Positions 21,620 to 33,600 of a stretch of 64,000 nt of DNA are shown here, piece by piece. The DNA comes from Hippophae tibetana (lineage: Eukaryota; Streptophyta; Magnoliopsida; Rosales; Elaeagnaceae). The first letter of the stretch is position 1. Each line of letters starts with the position of its first letter. The stretch lies in assembly GCA_037013495.1 (NCBI GenBank), contig CM072808.1:11943319-12007318 (forward strand). Reading direction: 5' to 3'. The position numbers were made by a program, and so were the translations under genes. A model generated the notes under the pieces. That model did not search any database. It was given only the letters and a program-made list of their open reading frames with translations, and was not told where the DNA came from.

Positions 21620-23093
21620 TTCTTGCGTGCAGCCACGTATCTGCACTGAGTCCCACGTGCAGCATCATGTGTGCATGCCTAACACAAGTTGGCACACACC
21701 CAGCACATACTGGTACGCTCCCACACGCAACTGACACATGCTCGACACATGCCCAACAAATGCCACGCCGATTTATGCGCGTACCAGTACACACGCATAC
21801 CAAATGCATGCCTGCCACAATATTTGCACCCTACACATGTACCAGCCTATTCAAACACGTCTAAATTAAAATTTTGAAATATTGTCCCACCTTTTTTGGC
21901 CTTTTCCTTACCTATAAAAGGATCCTCTTCTCAACTTTTTCTCTCTCTAAAAAGTTTTCTTAGATTTTAGTTTAAGAGTTCTTCTCTTTTTGAGAAGAAC
22001 TAGCTATGTTTTTATTGAGTTTTAGTTTTTAATTCAATAAATAGAAATGTAAATCCCTTTGGAGGTTTTCCAACAACATAATTAGCGTAAAAAATTTGTA
22101 AAGATTCTTTTGAGATATAATTTTAAAATGAATTCTTTACAGTTATTTTTTATGTTTTATTCTTAAATGTTATTTTTAATTTGTGTGTGATTAAATATAA
22201 AATGGCTGGTTGTTTTTAAATATATTGTAATAATAACGTTGTCATACTTGTGAAATACTAAATAGGTAAAACATTTCTATAAAATAAATTGATTTTGTTT
22301 TTATTCAATATTTTATATTAAGGATGCTAGAATGAAATATATTATTTTACATTATAAACTTAAATCTGAAAATTAGATTTTAAGATTTAATTATCCCATC
22401 TAATTTAGAGTAGTGCTGTTTTATTTATTAGTACAATCAACCGTTAGTTAGAGTGAAGCTCTATTTCAAAAGTTTTTATAAGAATTATTATTCGAAATGT
22501 ATTGACAATATATTTTCAGTAATGGTTTTAAAACTTGAAAGTTAATACTCAAATAATTAAATTCTTAGGTTTAATTTGGACACGTTGAATAACGTTTAAA
22601 ATGTCTAACTCCATAAAAGGTGGCATTTAAATGGTTCATTTTCAATATCTTAGAAAAAATATAATTAATTAAATTAACTAAATTAATTATCGACCCCACA
22701 CATAGGTGTTAATTACTTTGTTTAATTAACAAAGAATATCTAGCCCCACCAATGGTGATATTCATATGAAAAATAGAGAATCAATAAATATCAATTTATT
22801 TATTTAATAACCTAAATAATATAAGCAAGTATAATTAACTTAATTATTATATCCTTAAATACTCCATTTTTATATCTATGTTTATTTTTTATGTTTTTAA
22901 ATTAGGAAACAAACAAAACCAAAATATTGTGACAGGATGTTTAGGATTTAATTTTTTTTTTAGGATTTTGAATAATAAATTAAAAACCACATATATTTCT
23001 TCCTTAGATCGACCTTGGGAGTATACTTATAATTTGTTATAAAATTATTTGTACACTTGCGAGAGTTTTAAAAATAATAAAACCAAAGTATCA
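21620..23093 (+). repeat. E3: E-family LTR, plus strand, 5' truncated
   Basis: Starts inside the GC-richer variable block (repeated 'cacatgc' phrases), then a TATAAAAG promoter at 21913-21920, the 'gttcttctctttttgagaagaac' hairpin block at about 21980, the 'caataaatagaaatg' block, and 'gatcgaccttgggagtata' near 23008. Ends AAAGTATCA at 23093, followed by a decayed primer site. The first ~350 bases of the LTR are missing. E2 and E3 face each other head to head. Confidence 0.85.
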
Positions 23094-23159
23094 CAAGTTT
23101 GGAATTGCATTGCCAATCTTGTGTTCATCTGTAGTCTATGTACTTCACTGGCCATGGTT

Positions 23160-23490
23160 GCATGGAGATGATGAGAACCCTACGAACACACCTAAATTTC
23201 ATTTTTTGTTTCTACAAAATTTTAAGTAAATTTCCAAAAAGACTGGCAAACTAACTTAAACAAAAACATGAAAAAAAACCTAGCATGCATACTAACAAAG
23301 CAATCCATGTGGTTTGTGTAAAACATGCAAGAAAAAAAAGTGTGACGAACTAGGTGTGTATGCAGTACTGACCATTAGCAACTAATCTTACATAGAGTAA
23401 GACAAAACATTAAGTAAACAAAACATATTTCATGTTTTGCTCATGGGAGTTCCAACAAGACTTAAACACTTGCAGGACTTAAAGAGTCAA
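23160..23490 (-). repeat. F-family LTR fragment (F4), minus strand
   Basis: Matches 14440-14760 in the same orientation: 'gcatgcatactaacaaag', 'gtgtaaaacatgcaag', 'gcagtactgaccat', 'gagttccaacaagact'. Probably part of the 5' LTR of the minus-strand F element whose gag lies at 18453-19260, pushed apart by E2 and E3. A 9-10 base tandem ('gaagtcaatgaagtcaat') lies just outside at about 23486-23511. Confidence 0.55.
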
Positions 23491-23574
23491 TGAAGTCAAT
23501 GAAGTCAATGTAGTTTCTAATTTGGCTACACATATGTAGACCTTATTGTATAACCAAAAAGCACTATAGCTTTA

Positions 23575-24147
23575 TTGGCTAAGAATGTTAATTCAATGGG
23601 AATTAAAATGGTTCAAAATATCGGTATTATTTGTGAATTTTGTAATAAGAGCCATGGTATTGAAGTTGGTGTCCACAACATAGTCAAGCAATTATGTGGA
23701 AAACTTCAACAAATATGGAATCCATACTCTAATACCTATAACCCAAAACAGAGAAATCATCAAAATTTCTCCTAGAGAATGAACAATCCAATGGGTAATC
23801 ACATTACACAACCTCAATTCAACCCGCCTGGGTTTACCTAACTTCACCAACAACCACTAGTCAAAGAATCAAAGCTAGATATATTGAAGAGCTTAATGGA
23901 AACTATGGCTACCAAAATTAAAATTTTTAGCCAAGATATGAATAAGATCAATGCAAGGATAGATGTTATGACCTCTAAGGTGGATATCTTGGTAGCAATG
24001 GAAGTTAATTTTATTGCTAGTTTGAGGAATTTAGAGATACAAATGGAGAAACTAGCCCAAACCTTACAAACTATACACCAAGAAATGTTAATAAGCAACA
24101 CCAAAAAAAAAATCGAAAAAGAGAAAGCCATGAGCATTGTAAAGTAA
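23575..24147 (+). pseudogene. gypsy gag C-terminal part (Athila/Tat-type), dead
   Basis: Nucleocapsid part of gag. A knuckle start (CEFCNKSHGIE) near 23630 lacks its final Cys. Then comes the very conserved NPYSNTYNP..RNHQNFS near 23720-23772, followed by a TAG where Trp is usual. After Pro/Gln-rich linker residues (QPQFNPPGF) a coiled stretch (DILKSLMETMATKIKIF and later NLEIQMEKLAQTLQ, about 23875-24070) matches the NQVGQLA-type helix that closes gag in these elements. The N-terminal part is missing. Several stops. Confidence 0.8.
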
Positions 24148-24279
24148 TCATAACAAGGAGTTGTTTGGTAGTTGGAGGTATGGCATGGAAAGTTCTTGAC
24201 AAGAAAGAAAAAGAGAATGAGGAAATGGTGAGGTATAGTAAGGAAGCCAAAGAAGGAGAAGTCTCCAAAATAAAGAAAG

Positions 24280-26697
24280 TAATACCTACACCCCATCTAT
24301 TCCTTTTCCTCAAAGGGTACATAAGTAGAAACTAGATAGGAAATTCCCTAAGTTTCTTAATATCTTTAGAAAGCTTCACATAAACATCCCTTTCACCAAT
24401 TTATTAGAAAAAATGCCATTGGATTTGGAGTTCATGAAGAAGATACAATCTAAGAAAAGAAAAATATGAGATTGTGAGACCATTTCCCTTACAGAGGGAT
24501 GCATTGTAGTTATTGATAGGAAATTACCACCCAAGTTAAAGGACACTGGTACTTTTCATATTCCATACATTATTTGGGAGAATCAATTTGGAAAGGCCTT
24601 ATGTAATCTAGGAAAAAAAAATCAATCTTATACCTTTGATAGTTTTTAAGAAGTTAGGATATGGGAAAGTAAAACTAAATTGGGCTACATTCTTAATGGC
24701 AAACTGTTAATTGAAAAGGCCAAGAGGGGTGATTGAAAATGTGCTTATAAAGGTTGAAAAATATATATTTCTTACTAATATTATTGTTCTAGACCTGGAG
24801 GAAGAAAAAGTATCCTTATCACCCTTGCTCACCCTTCCCTCACCACCGAAAGAATTTTAATCGACATTCAAAAAGGCAAGGTTACTATAAGGGTCACAAC
24901 AAAAGGTAACCTTCAATGTCTTTATATCTATGCAATTTTAAATTTATAATAATGATGTTGATGAATTATTTCAAGTTTATGTATGTAATGAGATGATAAA
25001 TGGTATGCTTATGAACTAAACTTATAAGGATGATATAGAATATACTTTGGAGAATTCATGTGAAAGTTCGAATTATGTAGCAACTTTATGTGAAGAAAAT
25101 TATGAAAAGAGAGTTTGATGGTTAATTCTCTAATGCCATTGAAAAATTGTAATGGATGATTTTGGTGATGGTAGTGATATTATATACTTAGATGAGCTTA
25201 CTAGTGATTCTCATATGCATGAAATAGCTACCCGAGTTGTAAATTTTGGGAGGCTATACCTCTCATGTTCCATGTTAGGTTCTAATGTAATTATTGAGTG
25301 TGCAGAAGAAAGATCTAAGCTTAGGCCATCAATTGAATATCCACCAATACTAGATCATAAACCACTACCATTTCACCTTCAGTATGTATACTTGGGTGAT
25401 GGTGAGATCTTAATAGTGATTATTTCCTCAAAACTAGATGATGACCATGAGAAAATGTTAGTGGGTACTCTGAATAAGTGTAAAGGAGCAATTGGGTGGA
25501 CCATTTCATATGTTAAGAGCATTAACCCCTTAGTGTGCATGCATAATATCATCATAGAGGAGAGGGTAAAGCTAGTTTTGGATTCCTATAGAAGATTAAA
25601 CTCCATTATAATGGAAGTAGTAAACAATGAGGTACTTAAATTGTTAAAAGTTGGGATTGTTACCCTATTTTTAATAATGAATGAGTGAGCCTCATTCTGT
25701 AAAAGCAAAAAATAGGGGGTATGTCAATGGTGGCTAATGAGAAGAAAGAATTAATTCCCACAAGAATAGCTATAAGCTAGAGAGTGTGTGTAGACTATAG
25801 GAAGGAAAATAAGGGAACTAAAATATATCACTTTTCACTCCCTTTTATTGATCAAATATTAGATAGATTGATGGGGCATTCATTCTTTTACTTATTGGAT
25901 GGCTTCTTGGGATATAATAAAATAGCCATAGCACGTGAGGACTAAGAGAAAACCACATTCATTTTCCCTTATGATAATTTTACTTTTAAGAGGATGCCAC
26001 TTGGACTTTACAATGCTCTCGAAACATTTGAAAGATGTATGATGTATCTTTTCTCATACATTGTAAAGAGAATCTTAGAAGCATTCATGGATGACTTCAT
26101 GGTGTTTAGGGATAGTTTTTATGCTTGTTTTCTTAAGAGATATAAAGAGTCCAACCTAGTTTTCAATTAGAAGAAATGCCACTTCATGGTAAAGGAAGGT
26201 ATAATACTAAGTCATATGTTGTCATCAAAAGGATTGGAAGTGGATAGAGAAAAAATTGAATCCATTGAAAAGATACTTCCACCAACAAATGGCAGACGCA
26301 TTAGAAGCCTTATAGGCCATGCTAGGCTCTATAAAATATTTATATAGGACTTTTCCAAAATCTCAAAACCTTTGTATAATCTTTTTAAAAAGACATGCTA
26401 TTCTTATTTGATCAAGAGTGCTTATATGAATTTGAGACATTAAAAAGGAGTTTGGTAATGTCACCAATAGTTGTAGAACTAAATTGGGAGGATCCTTTCA
26501 AATTAATGTGTGATGCAAGTGATTCTTTTTCATGTTAACCATTTTATGGAAATGAAGAGGTAAAGTGTTTTATGATATACACTATTCCAGAATTACACTC
26601 AACTAACCCCAAGTAAATTATGCCACAACTAAGAAGGAGCTTTTGGAAATTATCTTTATGTTTGAAAAGTTTTAGGCTTACTTATTTGGCACCAAAC
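24280..26697 (+). pseudogene. gypsy pol (PR, RT, RNase H start), dead
   Basis: Pol of the same relic. The protease region is about 24420-24800 (GTFHIPYIIWENQFGKALC then INLIPLIVFKKLGYG); the catalytic Asp of DLGAS-type motifs is replaced (NLGKKIN). An open stretch 25152-25688 leads into RT: SIEYPPILDHKPLPFHLQYV, KCKGAIGWTI, MHNIIIEE. RT continues with frame breaks: CVDYRK-like near 25790, DGFLGYN-like near 25900, a region like RMPLGL near 25990, and F-MDDF catalytic motif near 26085 (FMDDF in place of F-x-DD). Connection and RNase H residues (FKLMCDASD near 26505, TKKELLEII near 26630) end abruptly at about 26697, where an F LTR begins. Order and motifs fit Athila/Tat-like elements. Confidence 0.85.
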
Positions 26698-27895
26698 TTT
26701 TCAGTCTTGGAGTTATTTGTGTCTTTATTGGCTTCCTATGTTTAAAACATAGAGTTTGTTTATTTTATTCAGTGTTTTTGTCTTCCTTTGTGAAAGGTTT
26801 GTTACTGCTGATCAATAAGGCACATATACAAATAATTAGGTACACTATGATTAAAAGCATGTTATACATACACCAAAGGGATGGTTTCTTTATATGTATG
26901 TGTGAGTGGCGGCTTTTGTTTCATTGTGGGTATGGGTATTTATGGAAATTACTTGACAATTTTGGAAATGAAAAATTTTAATTTTTTGGAACATCGATGA
27001 GGCCCTCGCTTGACCTCTCATTGGACCCCTGGTGAGGTGGTCAATAAGGCTTGGCTAGGGTGGCCATTTGTACCTTGGTTTCTTCTATAAATACCCCCTA
27101 TTTTGGAATTTCTTGCTAAAAGTTACTTGAAAATTTGCTTCTATATCACAAATTACTCTTTGCTACATTGTTGTAGGTAAAATAATGTGCTTAAGTGTTT
27201 AGAGCTTTTGGTTATTTTATAAATATTGTGAGAATAACACTATGAGATTGGATTGGGCAGTATTGTTTTGTTCCCAAATTGGTAATTATTCGTTATATGT
27301 GGTTAAGTGTATTTCCCATATTGGTTATTAGTGACTCATGGTTGAGTGTACTTCCCACAATTGGTCATTCAATATCTATTCACTTTATTGATCTTCAATA
27401 TTAGGGTTTGTATTTCAATCCAAGTTGTTACAAAAGCAGCAAACAAGGGCACTAAGAGGTAGGTAAGGCTGAGGTCCCTACCGATAAGGGTATTTGCATT
27501 TATATTCTATTAATTTTTATGTATTTCATTGGATAGTGGATTTGTTTGCTACCGAGTGGTTTTCATAGAAACTCACGGATTTACCACATAGATAGGAGTT
27601 CTATGTGAGTTTGTCTCATTATATCTAGTGTTATGCATGCTCTATTTCTTAGTTAGTACAATATGAGTTTAAATTTTGTATGTTTCAACATATTGAAATT
27701 TAAACTCTTATTAGAAAGCTTTTAATATTTATTGTCTGCTTTTTGATTACTAATTAACATATATGTTGTTATTGTTTACTAGTTATATTGCTATGTCTTA
27801 AGTGTTTATCTTCAATTGCTTGCAAGTTAGGGACGAGTCATAAAAGAATCACTATATCCTTACCCTAATTGTGTAACTAGTCTTGGACTCATTCA
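26698..27895 (+). repeat. F element 5' LTR (about 1.2 kb)
   Basis: Start aligned with 34387 (first bases changed): shared 'tagagtttgtttattt', 'atggtttctta', and 'gaggccctcg..ggacccct' near 27000 and 34685. A TATAAATA promoter is at 27086-27093. It ends ..GACTCATTCA at 27895, right before the primer site. The insertion point is in the RNase H of a gypsy pol. Confidence 0.75.
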
Positions 27896-27912
27896 ATTGG
27901 AATCAGAGCCGG
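27896..27912 (+). promoter_or_regulatory. primer-binding site, tRNA-iMet type
   Basis: ATTGGAATCAGAGCCGG differs by one base from the plant copia primer site TTGGTATCAGAGCC, complementary to the 3' end of initiator tRNA-Met. Confidence 0.85.
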
Positions 27913-27987
27913 TGCACCCTTTTGGGGCCTAACTACTTCAGTGTTGACTTTTTTAACTCACTTTCCACACATGCACAAGTCTCTTTG

Positions 27988-29162
27988 ATGGACTCTAGGG
28001 AAGGAGGTAGCATAGGTAGACCTATACTATTCAATGGATTGAACGATGCCTATTGGAAATCTTAGATGCAAGCCTTCTTATGGTCCCTAAGAGACCATGT
28101 TTGGTTTTTTGTTGAGAATGGCTTGATGTATCCAACTAAAACCCTCCCTAGTAACACTACTATCTAGAAACCTATGATTGAATTGAGAAAAGAGGAAAGC
28201 GAGGGGTTGAGAGGAATAGTAAGGGGTTATATTCTATCATCAAGGCTATAATGCCTAATTAATAAGGAAGAATTCAAAACTGCACAACCTCCAAGAAATC
28301 ATGGGATATTCTACAAACTTTATATGGGTACCTCTGTAGTTAAGAGATCAAGGATTCTAAAGTTAAGTAGAGACTTTGAACTTTATAATATAGAGGAGGA
28401 TAAAACCTTTGACAAGCCCTTTTCTTGGTTTTCTAACATTGGTAGTTGTTCTTACAATTTGGGATGACTAATTAGCAAAGAGAAACAAATTGAGAATATT
28501 TTTGCTAGTCTCCCTCATTAGTTTCATTCCAAAGTAATGGTGATCAAATCTATATACAAGCCACTCACTATAAATGAGTTGGTTGATGATTTGTAAGTCT
28601 TCAAACTTCATCACCTTTTACCTAGACATAACCAAATTTCTATTGAAAAGGGTAAAAGCATTGTTTTGAAAGCTACTAAAGGGAGTGGTTCTAGTAAAGA
28701 AGTGAACACTACTATCTTAGGTGCTGATGATAATTCTAGCCCAGACGAAGAAGAAATGGAATTACTCACCAAAAGATTCACTCTATTCTTTTGAAAAAAA
28801 GAAACCCAATTTTGGTGGAGTTGGAAGAGAAAGTTTAAGCATTAAAGGCTCAAAATCAATAAAAATTGATGAAGAATCTAATAACGAGGTTGATTGACCT
28901 AGTAGAAGCCACATCAAAAAAATCAAGTGCTTGAGTATAGGAAGCTTGGTTATATTGCTACAAATTGTTTTTCTAAAGAAAAACACATGAATAAACATAC
29001 AATGAAAGCTAAGGATACTATTTTGGACACAACCAGTAGTGATGATAGGCATGACAATAACTTTTTAGCCTTTATGGCTTCAAGAACTATCATAGATCCT
29101 CTGAATACCACCTTAGATGTTCAAGAGGGAACCTATAGAAGATAATGAAGATGAACAAGATA
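27988..29162 (+). pseudogene. F element gag, capsid part, dead
   Basis: Starts at ATG 27988 (MDSREGGSIGRPILFNG), the GRP-x-LF-G-N-x-YW-type opening of plant copia gags, followed by a stop. Later pieces: KLSRDFELYNIEEDKTFDK near 28360-28420, KVMVIKSIYKPLTINELV near 28530-28580, EEEMELLTKRFTLFF near 28750-28795 and a knuckle remnant (YRKLGYIATNCF, first Cys lost) near 28935. These are in order but need several stops to be read through, so it is a pseudogene. A solo LTR interrupts the gene at 29167. Confidence 0.8.
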
Positions 29163-29167
29163 AATTG
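29163..29167. repeat. target-site duplication AATTG (left) of solo LTR
   Basis: AATTG at 29163-29167 and again at 30461-30465, flanking the A-family LTR. Removing the LTR and one copy restores an uninterrupted gag-like sequence. Confidence 0.85.
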
Positions 29168-30460
29168 TGAAAGTTCATTTATTTAGTTATGGATCTAATT
29201 ATCTGATTAGCAAAATATGAGTGAAATTATGAAAAATTAAAATTTTGAAAGTGACCAAGCATGCAATCACATGTAAATAAAGTAATGCAAAAAATAAAGA
29301 TAACACACAAGATTTTTAGGTAGAAACAACCTAGGCTACACCAATGACCTAACAGGAAAACCACTGATCCATCGGAGGATATGACTATCCACTATGAAAA
29401 ATAAGTATCCTATTGCAAGGCTAGGACTCAAACTACCCACTAAGGAAATGCCCCAAGTAATCTACTTACAAGATGTTTCTTTCATCATAGTCTCTACAAG
29501 AAAGGCATTTAGATCCATACCAACATTCTACAAACTCGAGTCACATGAAAATTTAAACAATAAACACAAGTATAAGTGTGTGTCCTAGAGCAGATATACT
29601 ATTGAATAACCTTAACTAGTTGATTTAAAAAATATATCATATAAATAAAAAAATAACTAGCAAATCTAAAGCAATCAAGTTAAAAGTGAAAGATCTCAAT
29701 TATCGTAGGCTTTTTAATCCATCAAACACAACCAAAATATTTGAAAAATTAACCTAATGATAAAGCCTACTTCAATAGTTTTAGCAAAACAAGAGAGACA
29801 ATAAAAGATGAAGAGAATAAGCACAATTAAGCTCTTGTGTGGTTGGTCTCAATTGTGTGCATATGTTTATATTTATAGAATATTTTGAAGCACTTTAGGT
29901 CAAAGTAAAATTACCATCTTTTCCATAAAATTAGTTAAATAAGTTTTAAGAACTAAGGATGATATAGTAAAAGGTAAATCCAACTTGTATTAGAAATAGG
30001 TTTTAAATCAAATCCATGTTCACTTGATTGATCTAATCGAGTGCTCAGTCAATTGAGTACAAAGTTTGATCGATCAAATGGTCTCTCAATCGATCCAGTG
30101 TATGAATTAATTAATTCTAAAAAATGATGAATCTAGTCATTAATCTTGATCGACTAGTGCTCGATCAATCGATTGTAATTCCTCGATTGATCTAGTCATA
30201 TAAATATTTAATTCAACAAGTAATACAACTCGATCGATCTAGTCACTATTTGATAAATCGAGTAGCCTATTTTCATATTCTTCCTATATGTCTAATATAC
30301 AATCTAACATGTACGCAAACAGAGATATATGTGAGATGTGATTGTTGAGGTTTGGTAGTTTCTTTGCCTTGAAAATATTCTTCTATGACATACTTAGAAA
30401 CTAAAATTACAATTATATGTTTTGTTCATGAATATCACCAATACTCACATAGACCTTACA
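29168..30460 (-). repeat. solo LTR, A family (1293 bp)
   Basis: On the minus strand it begins TGTAAGGTCTATGTGAG at 30460 and ends GAACTTTCA at 29168, flanked by perfect AATTG repeats. It has no internal genes, so it is a solo LTR left by LTR-LTR recombination. A cluster of ATCGAT/GATCGATC-type words occurs at 30020-30260. Relatives: 46836-48224, 50333-50717 and the LTR split at 53231-56378. Confidence 0.88.
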
Positions 30461-30465
30461 AATTG

Positions 30466-31830
30466 TTCGACACTTAAATGGCTCTTATTATAGCATAATA
30501 AATCTTATAAAGTAAAGAGAAATTCTTTGGAAAGCCTAGAAGAAAAAGAGCATGAGATAAGCATTTTGAAGGTTGCTCTTGAGGAAAAGAAGTTCTAATT
30601 GATGGTGAACAAAATGACCTCACTAATAGATGTGAGGTTATTCACAAGAGATACTTTGATTTGCAAGAAAGGTTCAATATAAAACTTGAAAAGATGAAGA
30701 AACTTGAAGAGTAGCTAAAATGTTCTACATTTGGTAGAGCTACTTCTTTATAGGTTAATTCTAATCCCTTGTCTAATTAGTGTGCTAAAATCCCTCATCC
30801 GAAGAAGCAAATCTTAGTCCTTGAAAATGTCGAGGAGTATCTGGCTTATACTCTTACTATAAAGGAAGCTAAGGTGGGACACTTGTATGAAAGAGTTGTA
30901 ATCCTCAATAATTATGCATCTTACCTAGAATATTCATTTAGGAAAAGGAAGATTTGATCAATGCTTTAAAAGATAAACTTAGTGTGAGTAAGAATGAACT
31001 CGCTCAATCTTTCTCTACTGTCAATAAACTGATGACCAATTCACAAAATTTAAATGAAATCATCAATAGTATAAAGTCATATGGTGATAAACAAGGAAGT
31101 AGGTATGATGAAGGGGAATCTACTTCAACAATGGTTGCACCAAAGTTTGTTAAGTCAACTACTCGAGAACCAAAGTTGAAATTAGTTGCTGCTATCTCAA
31201 AAGGTAAGTTGGTTGTTATGTTCTATCCTATTTTCCCTACCTCATCTAAAGCTAGTTCTTCTTGATACTCTAGTAGTTGTCTATTATTCCTACCTATTAT
31301 TTCTCATACGTGTCACCACTGTGGTGAACATGGGCATTTGAGACCCTGTAGTAAGAAATATTCTCATCCACATATGAGAGTTGATGTTAGCACTTCTTCC
31401 ATTTCTCCTTCTTATACTACTCCTCAGAGTCAAAGACCTAGATTATCTAACTCCTTGGCATGTTTATGTTATCTTTGTGGAAATATTGGCCACCTTGTAA
31501 GGTAGTGTCCTAGATCCATGGCTAGTACTTCTTGAATTCTTACACCTTACTCACCCTCATCTCGTATGTTAGGATGTAGCTATTGTGGCCCATATAAGCA
31601 TCTACAAGCAAGATGCATTATGCACATCAGGCACAATGTGAAAAGAAACAATGTTTCTTCAAAAAGCCTACCGAGCCGTGTTTATATGGATCACTTGATA
31701 GGATTTTCTAGAACTTCTAAACTAAATAAACCTCAATTTCCATACACTCCATATGCTCACATGATACTGAGATTACCTCCTGACATTATTGCCCCTCACA
31801 AATGTTCTAAATAGAGGGATGTAGTTTGAT
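30466..31830 (+). pseudogene. F element gag, second part with three zinc knuckles, dead
   Basis: Continues gag after the solo LTR. A Lys/Glu-rich coiled segment (SLEEKEHEISILKVALEEKK near 30530-30595) and a second helix (LSVSKNELAQSFSTVNKLM near 30980-31040) lead to a Lys-rich stretch. Three knuckles follow: CHHCGEHGHLRPC at about 31315 (one residue short), CYLCGNIGHLVR with an in-frame TAG before the last Cys at about 31470, and CSYCGPYKHLQARC at about 31576. The last open stretch (31566-31814) ends MHIRHNVKRNN...CSK. The same arrangement, on the other strand, is at 18453-19260. Confidence 0.78.
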
Positions 31831-33600
31831 CATTATTTTTGTTGACCTGTATGGGATTGAGTAGTTTATATCTTTTCTACTTTATGATTTATAGTCATTA
31901 TGTTCATGCATTATGTGTTTTATTTTGTCTTTTTGATATTCGTCAATGTTATTTTCTTTTCTTTGTTTCTTTAAAAAGTAAAAAAGTTTGTGTTTAGTGG
32001 ATTGACACTCTCTTTCCCTCCTTCTTTCTCTCCCAAGAACTTTCTACATGTTTTTTGTCATACCTTACCACGCCCTTTTTCTAGGGGCTCATCTTACCTA
32101 GTTTTTACAAACTCGTGAAAGGATTTGGTCAAGCAATCTAGCTAGGAGGCCAGTAAGGTCCATAATAAGGTATATAGACCCTATAAGAACCCCCCCCCCC
32201 TTGTACCTACCTCAGATTTTGTATCATTTTGTTTTCTTACTATACTAGTACTTTTACCCTTATTTTCTTACTAAAAATAGCAACAAAGTGTACTAGAAGT
32301 TAAAATAAGTCAAAGTAGATAAAGCCTACTGGCCCCTCGAGTCAGGAGCCCATTCTCTATGAGTGTCCTATTAATATCCATGACTTTCCAGCTATTGAGG
32401 AAAGATATGCCAACTTTTCTTAGATTTTCCTATGTTTTCTTACTTATTCTTATGATAATGACTTTTTAAGTAGTTCTATGCTGCCTCATCTTTTGTTGTC
32501 TCCATTGACTTCTCTACCAATCTCATCCTTAGAGAGCATAGATTCACTTTTTTTAGAAATGATATTTTTACTGTATTTTCTCTTCCTAATGTTGAGGATC
32601 CATATTTCCCCATCACCCCTTTTGAATTTTAAAATATAGCTTTTACTTATCTTCGTAATGAATATAATCTTATGAATGAATGCAACGTAGTTAAGATGGA
32701 AAACTAGTTGATTAGGCCTACCCATACTTATAATGGTGGTGCTCTTATTGTTAACAAAGATGCCTCTAGTCAGAATTCGAATGATGTTGTTAGTGTTTCC
32801 ATTTATCCCTATTCCCATCATTATACTATCACTACATACAAAGGACACTTTCTTTGTGATATTCTAAAAGGTGAGACTATAGATCTCGCTTATATGAGTA
32901 GGACCATTTTTTTTCATATGATTGCTCCTTCTCAATCTTTGCTCCACTATCCCTCATTGATTTCTAGGTGGGATTCCATCATTTTCCATAATATATATTT
33001 TTCTTGTCCTAACAAAGTTACTCTTTCACTTTAGCTATTTCATTATAGTCGTAGCTCATAGCATTCATCAGCTACCCTTTCATCATCTTCTTCTCAAAAC
33101 ACTGCTTTGTCCACTAGTTATAATTTCATTATAGTTTCTTTACTCCAACTACTTCTCTTCCCCTCAATGATGAGTCTCTTAGTGTAATGAATAATCTTCT
33201 TCTTGAGTTACACTTATTCAACTAGAATGACATGGTTATGTAGAGGGTTTAGGCACTTTTTCAAGCTATAATGAATTCTTACCACCTTCTTTCATGACCA
33301 CGTATTCAAGGCTCACCTATATCTTTTGCCTCTATTAGACCTCGACCTAGTAGTTCTAGAGCCAATACTCACTCTGGTAAGTCCTATCTTGGTCCTCTCC
33401 TCCCTTTTCAGAAATTTTAGTAGAGATGAAATAGACCTTGCTATTACCCAAGTTTTTTACAACTACTTTATCCCTCCACTACCTATATAACCTACTACCA
33501 TTACAACTTTTGGCTAGTCCTCATGCAGTGGTGTCCACTAGAATGATGTTGCTATAGAGGGCAATATAGAGTACTGAGCTCTTTTTCTTGTTATTTTAAT
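31831..33600 (+). pseudogene. F element internal region, heavily degraded, function unknown
   Basis: No PR, IN or RT motif is visible, so the copia pol is deleted or unrecognisable. The clearest open stretch, 32708-33034 (from TYNGGALIVNKDASSQNSND to about KVTLSL), has no domain I recognise. Ser/Thr-rich frames with stops continue to 33600. A run of 11 C (32190-32200) stands out in AT-rich DNA. This region could be a non-autonomous (LARD-like) filler or a third ORF. Confidence 0.4.

Noticed and set aside
20834-21864. Cys/His-rich small frames on both strands
   Set aside because: They arise from repeated 'cacatgc'/'gtgtgg' phrases in the E2 and E3 variable blocks. No start context, no conservation, both strands open equally.
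32190-32200. Run of 11 C as a possible regulatory or recombination site
   Set aside because: A lone homopolymer with no matching partner or repeated context; most likely slippage.
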